Below, one piece after another: positions 28,718 to 36,129 of a stretch of DNA of 64,000 nucleotides; within the stretch, counting starts at the first letter, position 1, and the number at the start of each line of letters is the position of its first letter. The notes below the pieces were generated by a model. The model searched no databases. It was not told the origin of the DNA and saw only the letters and a program-made list of their open reading frames with translations. The translations under genes and the position numbers were made by a program. Origin of the DNA: Vulcanimicrobiota bacterium (GTDB taxonomy: Bacteria > Vulcanimicrobiota > Vulcanimicrobiia > Vulcanimicrobiales > Vulcanimicrobiaceae); assembly GCA_003161435.1 (NCBI GenBank), contig PMOS01000020.1, positions 194,611 to 258,610 on the forward strand, given 5' to 3'.

Positions 28718-29821
28718 CTACACGACGGCGGGCGCGCGCATCGTCGCGCGGTCACCGATCGCTCGCTGGTATTGCGGCGGCCAAGCGACCTCGGCAGCCA
28801 AGGCGCGCGCGGCGAACAGCGCCCAGTACGGATCGCGCAACAACTCGCGTGCCAGGACCACGAGGTCGGCGCGACCATCGGCGACGATCGCCTCCGCGTC
28901 GGCCGGCTCGGTGATCATCCCGACCGCTCCGGTCGAGATCCCCGCCTCGCGGCGAATGCGCTCCGCGAAGGGAGTCTGGTACAGGGGGCCGAGCGGGATC
29001 GTCCCCGCCGGTACCGGAACCGCGCCGCCCGAGCTGGCGTCGATCAAGTCGACGCCCTCGCCGCGCAGCAGGCCTGCCAGCGCGACGGTTTGATCGAGAT
29101 CCCAACCGCCGGCCACATAGTCGGTCGCCGAGAGCCGGACGAACAACGGGTAGCGCTCCGGCCACGCCGCGCGCACCGCGCGCGCGATCTCGAGCGCCAG
29201 CCGCGTGCGGTTCTCGAACGAGCCGCCCCAGCGATCGGTGCGATGGTTGACTAGCGGCGAAAGAAACTCGTGCACGAGATAGCCGTGCGCGCCGTGAATC
29301 TCAATGACGGTACCGCCGGCGTCGAGCGTGCGGCGGGCGCCGTCGGCGAACGCACGAACGATCGCGGCAATACCGGCCTCATCGAGCGCGGACGGCGTGG
29401 GATAGGTCGGATCGAACGCATCGGTCCCAGGCGCGACCGGTATCCAACCGCCGTCCGCAAGCGGAATCGCTCCAGAACCGTCCCATGGCCGTTTGGTCGA
29501 GCCTTTGCGTCCGGCGTGCGCGAGCTGCGTCCCCCATGCGGCGCCCTGGCCGGCGCAGAAGCGCGCGATCCGCGCGAGCTCCGCGACGTGCTCGTCCTTC
29601 CAAATGCCGAGGTCCTGCGGGGAGATTCGTCCCTGGGGAGTGACCGCGATCGCCTCGGTGAGCACGAGCGCGGCACCGCCGACGGCGCGGCTTCCCAGGT
29701 GCACGACGTGCCAGTCGTTGGCGAAACCGTCGGTCGACGAATACTCGCACATCGGCGACACGACGATCCGGTTGCGCAGCGTCACGTCGCGCAGGCGCAA
29801 AGTCGAGAAGAGTTCGGACAT
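28718..29821 (-). CDS. NADH:flavin oxidoreductase, old yellow enzyme (YqjM/thermophilic-like class)
   Basis: A 367-residue FMN TIM-barrel. NRIVVSPMCEYSSTDGFAND includes the redox-modulating Cys25 of YqjM-type enzymes, and HGAHGYLVHEFLSPLVNHRT supplies the substrate-binding His pair. RWGGSFENRTRLALEI and the C-terminal phosphate-binding VVLARELLRDPYWAL complete the fold. Members reduce activated C=C bonds with NAD(P)H; the physiological substrate is unknown. The ATG at 29821 is used, since the longer open frame runs into the divergent debranching-enzyme gene. Confidence 0.9.
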   Translation of the reverse strand: MSELFSTLRLRDVTLRNRIVVSPMCEYSSTDGFANDWHVVHLGSRAVGGAALVLTEAIAVTPQGRISPQDLGIWKDEHVAELARIARFCAGQGAAWGTQLAHAGRKGSTKRPWDGSGAIPLADGGWIPVAPGTDAFDPTYPTPSALDEAGIAAIVRAFADGARRTLDAGGTVIEIHGAHGYLVHEFLSPLVNHRTDRWGGSFENRTRLALEIARAVRAAWPERYPLFVRLSATDYVAGGWDLDQTVALAGLLRGEGVDLIDASSGGAVPVPAGTIPLGPLYQTPFAERIRREAGISTGAVGMITEPADAEAIVADGRADLVVLARELLRDPYWALFAARALAAEVAWPPQYQRAIGDRATMRAPAVV

Positions 29822-29927
29822 CGTCGCTTGCAACGCCGGCGCGGCGCCGACGGTTTCGCAATCGATTCCAGCGGTGCCTGACGCAGCCTCGCAGGTCCCT
29901 CTCGCCGCGGCGCGGGAACGCCCGCTC

Positions 29928-31952
29928 ATGCCGACGTGCGAGCTCGACCGCGCCCTCTGTGGTGAGCTCGCCGTCTCCCAAGCGCGCGAGTGGCTCGTCA
30001 CCAACGGGCTCGGGGGCTTCGCCGCCGGGACGGTTGCCGGACCGTTGACACGGCGCTACCACGGGCTGCTGTTCGCCGCGCGCACGCCACCGGTCGGCCG
30101 AATGCTGCTGTGCCCGAAGATCGACGCCGAGCTGGAATACGACGGTGCGACGTACTCGCTGGCGACCGATCTGTGGCGCGGCGGCGCGATCGCGCCGCTC
30201 GGCTATCGGCTGCTCACCGGCTTCCGGCGCGAAGGAACGGTGCCGGTCTGGACGTTCACCTGCGCCGACGCGCTGATCGAACGGCGCGTGTGGATGGAAC
30301 ACGAAGCGAACCGAACGTATGTCGAGCACCGTGTCGTGCGCGCGCGCGAGTCCGTGCGCTTGACGCTGCGCGCCTTCGCCAACCATCGCGATCTGCACGC
30401 GACGACGCACGCCGGCGACTGGACGATGCAGGTGAGCGCGACACGGTCGGGGATCCGGATCGTGCCGTACGACGGCGCGATGACGATCTCGCTGCGCGCC
30501 GACCGCGGGACGTTCACCGCCGAGCACGTGTGGTATCGCGACTACGACTATCCCGTCGAGCGCGAGCGCGGGCTCGACGACAGCGAAGATCATCTTCGCG
30601 TAGCATCGTTCGAGGCCGTCGTCGCGAGCGGCGAGACGATGACGATCGCCGTCGCCGACCACGAGCTCGAAACGATCGACGGTGCAGCGGCGCTGGAACG
30701 GCGGTGCGCGCGCGATCGCGAGCTGATCGCAGCCTGCCGCGGTGCCGCCGCCGAGGATGCGCCGGAATGGCTGCCGGCGCTGGTGCTGGCGGCGGATCAG
30801 TTCGTCGTGACGCGCCCGCTGCGCGACGACCCCGGCGGGCTGTCGGTGATCGCGGGGTATCCTTGGTTCGCCGATTGGGGACGCGACACGGCGATCGCGT
30901 TGCCCGGGCTCGCGCTCGCGACCGGCCGGCCCGCCGTCGCGCGCTCGATCCTGCGCACGTTCGCACGCTACGTCGACGGCGGGATGCTGCCCAACGTCTT
31001 CTCCGAGAGCGGCCCGGCCGAGTACAACACCGTCGATGCCGCGCTGTGGTACGTGCAGGCCGTGCAGCGCTACATCGCCGCGACCGGCGACGGCTGGACG
31101 CTCGCCGAGATCTTTCCGGTGCTGCGCACGATCGTCGACGCGTACACGAAAGGGACGCGCTTCGGCATCGCGGTCGATCCGGTCGACGGTCTGCTGCGTG
31201 CCGGTGAACCCGGCGTGCAGCTCACCTGGATGGACGCGAAAATCGGCGACTGGGTGGTGACGCCGCGAATCGGCAAACCGGTCGAGGTCAACGCGCTCTG
31301 GATCGCCGCGTTGCGCGCGTGCGAGGGTTTCGCGCGCACGCTCGGCCACGATCCGCTGTCGTTCGCGAACGCAGCGCGCCGTGCCGAGGCGAGCTTCGAG
31401 CGCTTCTGGAACCCGCAGCTCGGTTGGTGCTATGACGTGCTCGACGGACCCGACGGTGCCGATACGTCGCTGCGGCCGAACCAGATCTTCGCCGTGTCGC
31501 TGCCGATCGACGTGCTCGACGACCGGCGTCGCCGGGCGATCGTCGACGTCTGCGCTGCGCGCTTGTGGACGCCGGCCGGATTGCGCAGCCTCGATGCGGC
31601 CGACCCGCGCTACGCCGGCCGCTACGGCGGCGATCAGCGCGCGCGCGACGCCGCCTACCATCAAGGAACGGTCTGGACGTGGTTGAGCGGGCCCTTCGCC
31701 GTCGCGCAACGGCGCGTCTACGCCGACCCCGCGGCGACCCGGGAACTGCTCGCCGCCTGCGCGAGCGGCTTGACCGCCGACGCGTTTGGGACGCTGCCCG
31801 AGATCGCCGACGGCGATGCGCCCTTCGCCGCCCGCGGCGCGTTCGCGCAAGCCTGGAGCGTCGCCACGCTGCTCGACGCATGGTTCGCGCTCGCCGCGAA
31901 GACTGCCGAGGCCCCGTTGCAGTCGTTCGCGCAGACCGCGGCAAAACGATAA
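29928..31952 (+). CDS. Glycogen debranching enzyme (amylo-alpha-1,6-glucosidase, GDE family)
   Basis: 674 residues. The N-terminal GDE_N-like domain begins REWLVTNGLGGFAAGTVAG and RRYHGLLFA. The C-terminal (alpha/alpha)6 domain shows GYPWFADWGRDTAIALPGLA, NVFSESGPAEYNTVDAALW, QLTWMDAKIGDWVVTPR and GKPVEVNALW, the acidic active-site set of GH133. It trims alpha-1,6 branches during glycogen use. The start ATG is 107 bases from the divergent OYE gene, and the stop is four bases before the next gene. No other glycogen genes are in the window. Confidence 0.9.
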   Translation: MPTCELDRALCGELAVSQAREWLVTNGLGGFAAGTVAGPLTRRYHGLLFAARTPPVGRMLLCPKIDAELEYDGATYSLATDLWRGGAIAPLGYRLLTGFRREGTVPVWTFTCADALIERRVWMEHEANRTYVEHRVVRARESVRLTLRAFANHRDLHATTHAGDWTMQVSATRSGIRIVPYDGAMTISLRADRGTFTAEHVWYRDYDYPVERERGLDDSEDHLRVASFEAVVASGETMTIAVADHELETIDGAAALERRCARDRELIAACRGAAAEDAPEWLPALVLAADQFVVTRPLRDDPGGLSVIAGYPWFADWGRDTAIALPGLALATGRPAVARSILRTFARYVDGGMLPNVFSESGPAEYNTVDAALWYVQAVQRYIAATGDGWTLAEIFPVLRTIVDAYTKGTRFGIAVDPVDGLLRAGEPGVQLTWMDAKIGDWVVTPRIGKPVEVNALWIAALRACEGFARTLGHDPLSFANAARRAEASFERFWNPQLGWCYDVLDGPDGADTSLRPNQIFAVSLPIDVLDDRRRRAIVDVCAARLWTPAGLRSLDAADPRYAGRYGGDQRARDAAYHQGTVWTWLSGPFAVAQRRVYADPAATRELLAACASGLTADAFGTLPEIADGDAPFAARGAFAQAWSVATLLDAWFALAAKTAEAPLQSFAQTAAKR

Positions 31953-31955
31953 CCG

Positions 31956-32927
31956 ATGGCACTGCACACGGCCCTCTGCGACCTGCTCGGCATTCGCGTT
32001 CCGGTGCTCAACGCGCCGATGACGCCGCAGGCCGGCGGCGAGCTCGCACGTGCGGTCGGCGCAGCCGGTGCGTTCGGCATGCTCGGCTTCGACGAAGACG
32101 AGAGCGAAGAAGCGATCGCGGAACAGGCCCGTCTCGCGAGCGCGGGCGGCGCGCGCTTCGGAATCGGCCTGGCGGCATGGGTTCTCGAACGCCGGCCCGC
32201 ATTGCTCGACCTCGCCATCGCGATGCGTCCGGCGCTGGTGAGCGTCTCGTTCGGCGATCCGGCACCGCACGTGCGGGCGCTGCACGACGCCGGGATTCTC
32301 GTCGCGTCGCAAGTGCAGAACCGTACGTGGGCTCGCGCGGCGCTGGACGCCGGCACGGATATCATCGTCGCGCAGGGCACCGAGGCCGGCGGTCACACCG
32401 GTAGCGTCGGGACGCTGCCGCTGCTGCAACTGGTCCTGGAGATGACCGATAAGCCGGTGCTCGCAGCCGGCGGCATCGCGAGCGGACGCGGCTTGGCCGC
32501 CGTGCTCGCGGCCGGCGCGGCGGGTGCGTGGATCGGCACCCCGTTCTTGCTGGCGCGCGAAAGCCGCACGAAGGCGGCGGCGCAAGCGCGCATCATCGAG
32601 AGCGACGAAACGCAGACGATCTATACCAGCGTCTACGATCGCGTGCAGGGCAAGCCGTGGCCGGCGGAGTTTCGCGGACGTGCGCTGCGCAACGCGTTCG
32701 TCGAGCGTTGGCACGAGCGCGAGGACGAGATGCTCGCCTCGGCCGATGCCGTTGCGGAGTTCGGTGCGGCGAAGCAGCGCGGCGACTTCACGCGCGCGCA
32801 CATCTACGCCGGCCAGTCCGTCGGCGCGCTGCACGACGTCGAGAGCGCCGCCGACATCATCGCCCGCCTCGAATCCGACGCCACCGCCCGACTCGCAGCC
32901 TGCAGAGCGATCATTGCCGACGCGTAA
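31956..32927 (+). CDS. Nitronate monooxygenase family protein
   Basis: A 323-residue FMN TIM-barrel of the NMO/2-nitropropane dioxygenase family. The N-terminus is LLGIRVPVLNAPMTPQAGGE, then VAQGTEAGGHTG with the catalytic-type His, and VLAAGGIASGRGLAAVLAAG and GAWIGTPFLLARES for phosphate binding. It would oxidise nitronates such as propionate 3-nitronate, although many members act as enoyl reductases. It starts four bases after the debranching-enzyme stop and is probably co-transcribed. Confidence 0.85.
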   Translation: MALHTALCDLLGIRVPVLNAPMTPQAGGELARAVGAAGAFGMLGFDEDESEEAIAEQARLASAGGARFGIGLAAWVLERRPALLDLAIAMRPALVSVSFGDPAPHVRALHDAGILVASQVQNRTWARAALDAGTDIIVAQGTEAGGHTGSVGTLPLLQLVLEMTDKPVLAAGGIASGRGLAAVLAAGAAGAWIGTPFLLARESRTKAAAQARIIESDETQTIYTSVYDRVQGKPWPAEFRGRALRNAFVERWHEREDEMLASADAVAEFGAAKQRGDFTRAHIYAGQSVGALHDVESAADIIARLESDATARLAACRAIIADA

Positions 32928-33098
32928 GTCGCAAAGTTGATCGGTTTCGGCCGAAGGGGCGTAGACAACCGTTGAAATCCTCGCGCGAAGGGTACGCGAG
33001 TGCATCGCACCATCATCATGCGGCAAGAGCAGGGTGACGTCGCGATTTGCAGGCGGTCACGGCGGGGACCGGGCGGATGGCGGCGTAGTCGTCGTTCG

Positions 33099-33698
33099 AT
33101 GCTGGCGTACGTTTTCTGGCACGAGCGGCGCGCGGATGCCGAGGACGCGGCGTATCGCTCCGACGCCGCGGAGTTCCATCGCCGTTTGACCGCGACGGGG
33201 CTGCCGGGGTTCGCCGGCTCGAGAACGTTCGCAATCGAAACGCTCCCGTGGCGCGACGACCGCGGCGCGCTGTTCGAAGACTGGTACCTGCTGAGCGGGT
33301 CGGGCGAGCTCGACCGGCTCGACGAGATCGCGGTGAGCGGCGACCGTGCGGCGCCGCACGATCGTCTCGCATCGGCGGTCGCGTGGGGCGCGGGCGGACT
33401 GTACCGGTTGCGCGCGGGCGCGGCGCACGGCGACCAGACCGCCGCGCAGTGGTTCGTGAAGCCGGCCGGGATGCGGTATGCGGATCTCGCCGCGATCCTC
33501 GCCGCTGTCGTGTCGCCGGAACACGCCGTATGGCAACGCCAGATGGTGCTCGGTCCGGCACCTGAATACTGCGTTGCTGGCCCCGAGACGGTCGCGCTGC
33601 CGGCAGAGTTCGCCGCCCGCACGGTGCGCCGGCGGCTCGTCGCCGCCGCGGAGCCGCCGGCGCCGGGCGCGATGACAGGACCACCTACACGCTCGTAG
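33099..33698 (+). CDS. Hypothetical protein
   Basis: 199 residues from an ATG giving MLAYVFWHERRADAEDAAYR; a longer frame to 33000 begins with unlikely basic sequence. Distinct stretches are EFHRRLTATGLPGFAGSRTF, DDRGALFEDWYLLSGSGELD, and WFVKPAGMRYADLAAILAAV with WQRQMVLGPAPEYCVAGPE. Tryptophan/tyrosine-rich and without signal peptide, it resembles a conserved small soluble family I cannot name. No clear ribosome site precedes the start. The 32928-33098 gap shows nothing else. Confidence 0.55.
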   Translation: MLAYVFWHERRADAEDAAYRSDAAEFHRRLTATGLPGFAGSRTFAIETLPWRDDRGALFEDWYLLSGSGELDRLDEIAVSGDRAAPHDRLASAVAWGAGGLYRLRAGAAHGDQTAAQWFVKPAGMRYADLAAILAAVVSPEHAVWQRQMVLGPAPEYCVAGPETVALPAEFAARTVRRRLVAAAEPPAPGAMTGPPTRS

Positions 33699-33735
33699 AG
33701 CACCTCTGTGCGGGGTCATCGGCGATGCCAACACG

Positions 33736-34932
33736 CTAGCGCGTTCGGAGCGCCAACAGGCCCGCGGCGATGAAGGCGGTGACGCAGCCGCCGAGCGCGA
33801 CCGGGTAGCCGAACCGGTCGATCAACACGCCGGCGATCACCGGGCCGGCTGCGGCGCCGAGCGCCACCGGCAGGTTTTGGATCGCCGAGATCCGGCCGTA
33901 CGACGTCGGGCCGAAGAAGTGGGCGACCAGGCCGCCGCGGACCGGCGCCATCGCCCCGTACGCGGCGCCGAACACTGCCAGGTAGGCGATCACGCCGACC
34001 CAAGAGCGTTGCGCCGCCAGCAGCACGACTCCGGCGGCTTCCGCGAAGAGCACCAGCGCGAGCAGCACCGTCGGCGGGAGACGCCGAGCGCCGACGTTCG
34101 CCAGCCATCGGCCCGGGAGATAGGCCACGCCCAGCAGCCCGGCGGCGCTCGCGACCGCGGCCGACGGATAACCGCGGCCGGTCAGATAGGCGACGTGCTC
34201 CGCCAGGATCACCGTGCTGGCGAGGTAACCGATCGACAAGGCGGCGGTCATCATCCAGAAGGGCAGCGTGCGGATCGCCGCCGCGACCGACACCGACCGT
34301 TCGTCGTCATCGCCGTCGCGCGCCGGCACGCGCGGCGCGCGACGCACGAACGCGAGCGCCGACGGCAGCGAGACGAACAAATTGACCGCGGCCAAGTACC
34401 ACAGCGCCTCGCGCCATCCGTAGCGCGCGATGAGCACGCCGGTCGCCGGATAGAAGATGGTCGATGAGAACGCGCCGATGAACGTCAACCGCGAGAACGC
34501 GCGCGGCCGTTCGTAGCGAAACCACTGCGCGACCGCGGTGAAGCTCACCGGATAGTAGGTCAGTGCGGTGCCCAGCCCGATTCCGGCGCCCCAGACGAGT
34601 TGGAACTCGAGGGGCGTGGCAACGACCGTCAGCAGCGCCAACGAGGTGGCGAGCAACGCGGCGCCGGCCGCCATGATCGCACGCGCACCGTAGCGGTCGC
34701 ACGCTGCGCCGATCGGAACGCCGGCGACGGCGGACACGGCCAGGCCCCAGGAGTACGCGCCGTCGATCTGCGCGTGCGACCAGCCGAGATCGCTCGCGAC
34801 CGGGTGCACGATCAGCGAGAAGAGATACTGCGTCGTGCCGTAGGCGATGACCGTGACGACGCCGAGCGACGCGACGACGCGCCAGCCCTTGTATCTGGGT
34901 GCGCTCTCGCCGGCCGCGCGACCATCGATCAC
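33736..34932 (-). CDS. MFS transporter (OFA/monocarboxylate-like)
   Basis: 398 residues, 12 predicted membrane segments. GTTQYLFSLIVHPVASDLGW and GAYSWGLAVSAVAGVPIGAA then CDRYGARAIMAAGA are the loop 2-3 motif. PFWMMTAALSIGYLAS opens the second half. The look is of oxalate/formate- or monocarboxylate-type facilitators. A GTG at 34932 is chosen, since the upstream ATG at 34998 would overlap the divergent regulator. The adjacent divergent XRE regulator may control it. Confidence 0.8.
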   Translation of the reverse strand: MIDGRAAGESAPRYKGWRVVASLGVVTVIAYGTTQYLFSLIVHPVASDLGWSHAQIDGAYSWGLAVSAVAGVPIGAACDRYGARAIMAAGAALLATSLALLTVVATPLEFQLVWGAGIGLGTALTYYPVSFTAVAQWFRYERPRAFSRLTFIGAFSSTIFYPATGVLIARYGWREALWYLAAVNLFVSLPSALAFVRRAPRVPARDGDDDERSVSVAAAIRTLPFWMMTAALSIGYLASTVILAEHVAYLTGRGYPSAAVASAAGLLGVAYLPGRWLANVGARRLPPTVLLALVLFAEAAGVVLLAAQRSWVGVIAYLAVFGAAYGAMAPVRGGLVAHFFGPTSYGRISAIQNLPVALGAAAGPVIAGVLIDRFGYPVALGGCVTAFIAAGLLALRTR

Positions 34933-34991
34933 CCCGCCCGCGTACGCGACCGCGGCGGGAAGACCCTCGGTGCGGACGCGAACCCCCCGCC

Positions 34992-35240
34992 ATGGCAAGT
35001 CGCGCTCTCCTGGTCGAAGTCGGCGAGCGGCTCACTCGCTTGCGCAGCCAAGCGGGCTTGACCGTCGAGGCGGCGGCCGCGCGAATCGAGGTTTCCGACG
35101 AGCGTCTCGAGCAAGCGGAGAGCGGCGCGAGCGCGCTCACCGAGGCGGAGATCGCGCGGGCGGCGACGGCGTACGGTGTCGATGCGACCGAGATCTTCGG
35201 CGGCCGCATCACGCCGCTGCAGAACTACGCCGGCGGCTGA
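34992..35240 (+). CDS. XRE-family helix-turn-helix protein
   Basis: A small 82-residue DNA-binding protein, essentially one HTH domain: VEVGERLTRLRSQAGLTVEA with AAARIEVSDERLEQAESGAS and a short tail ending FGGRITPLQNYAGG. It diverges from the MFS gene with only 59 bases between starts, a classic local-regulator arrangement. No effector domain is present. Confidence 0.75.
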   Translation: MASRALLVEVGERLTRLRSQAGLTVEAAAARIEVSDERLEQAESGASALTEAEIARAATAYGVDATEIFGGRITPLQNYAGG

Positions 35241-35317
35241 CGCTCGTTTGCCTCCTTGTCCCAATTCGACGCGAAATGCGGAACGCAACCTGCGCGACCC
35301 TACGTTTTCGAGGGTAC

Positions 35318-35941
35318 ATGCTCGCTAGACGCTTCGCGCTCGCGCTCGTTATCGCGCTGAGCGCCTCGTTACCCGCTCGCGCAGTCGAAAACTCGACCGG
35401 GCCCCTCTACGTGATCGTGCCTTTCGGCGAGCCCGGCAATACGGATCCCGTGTTCAAGAACGCGACGACGCAGTTCAACGTCGACCTCTCCGACAAGAAT
35501 ATCCGCACCGCGCTCTCCGTGCCGATCGACGCGATCGAAGCGGTCGGCACCGCGCGCCAAATGTGCGGATCGTACAACGCGGAGGGAGTGCTGATCCCAC
35601 AGCTGCGTTTCGAGCAGTCGAAGGAGCGCAATTTGACGGGTTTCATCCCCGTCGTCGGCGGCGTCGTGTCGTCGTCAGGCGTCTTCGACCGCTCGCCGAT
35701 CCGCGCGTCGCTCAAGCTCTATTTGATCGACTGTACCGGCGTCGTGCGCTGGAAGACGTTCACCACGGCGAACAAGGTTCACAAGGGACAGAACGTCGCC
35801 GCCGGCCTGACCGAGATCGCGAACGAAGCGGTGGCCGAGGCGGTCGACGAGTTCGCGAGCCGGCCCGACGTGAATCGGCCGAACGTGAACCGGCCGGACG
35901 TGAATCGGCCGGACCCGAACCAGTCGGACCCTCCCCACTGA
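35318..35941 (+). CDS. Exported protein with C-terminal N-R-P repeats
   Basis: 207 residues. A signal peptide (ARRFALALVIALSASLPARA) precedes a ~160-residue domain: GPLYVIVPFGEPGNTDPVF, DKNIRTALSVPIDAIEAVG, QMCGSYNAEGVLIPQLRFEQ and ASLKLYLIDCTGVVRWKTF. The organisation resembles periplasmic proteins related to TolB-N/CsgG-like assembly domains, but the family is not certain. The end is a short repeat of DVNRP/NVNRP units, probably unstructured and variable in number. The ATG at 35318 gives the signal peptide. It has two cysteines in the mature part. Confidence 0.6.
   Translation: MLARRFALALVIALSASLPARAVENSTGPLYVIVPFGEPGNTDPVFKNATTQFNVDLSDKNIRTALSVPIDAIEAVGTARQMCGSYNAEGVLIPQLRFEQSKERNLTGFIPVVGGVVSSSGVFDRSPIRASLKLYLIDCTGVVRWKTFTTANKVHKGQNVAAGLTEIANEAVAEAVDEFASRPDVNRPNVNRPDVNRPDPNQSDPPH
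35867..35926 (+). repeat. 15-base coding minisatellite (xVNRP repeat)
   Basis: Four consecutive 15-base units, GACGTGAATCGGCCG and close variants, encode DVNRP-NVNRP-DVNRP-DPNQS. The period is a multiple of three, so changes in copy number keep the frame. It lies at the extreme 3' end of the exported-protein gene. Confidence 0.85.
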
Positions 35942-35945
35942 CCGA

Positions 35946-36112
35946 GATACGGCAGCTTCTGAGTCCTTGCTTCTCGAGGTAGCACTGATGCTCGTCCTCG
36001 GTGGGGTTCTGCGTCGTTCCTCCGAGGTAACCGACTTCTGTGTCGAGCACTCCGGTGATGTCGCGGAAGCCGGCCTCGACGCCGAGAAACAGCCGGCGGC
36101 AAAGGTGACGGA
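35946..36112 (-). pseudogene. Peptide-methionine sulfoxide reductase (msrA) relic, internally deleted
   Basis: On the minus strand VTFAAGCF is followed, one frame away, by GVEAGFRDITGVLDTEVGYL and GGTTQNPT, the MsrA active-site N-terminus (GCFWGVEAAF...). The W codon has lost a base. The text then jumps directly to EDEHQCYLEKQGLRSCRI, which matches the MsrA C-terminus (AEDYHQQYLEKRG). About 110 central codons are missing. It fills the otherwise empty 188-base gap before the signalling gene at 36130. Confidence 0.8.
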
Positions 36113-36129
36113 TTGTCTACACACCCCTG

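Noticed and set aside
29379..33026. 1215-codon minus-strand open frame opposite the debranching enzyme and nitronate monooxygenase
   Set aside because: Entirely antisense to two clear enzymes; composition is the typical Arg/Ala/Gly shadow of high-GC DNA.
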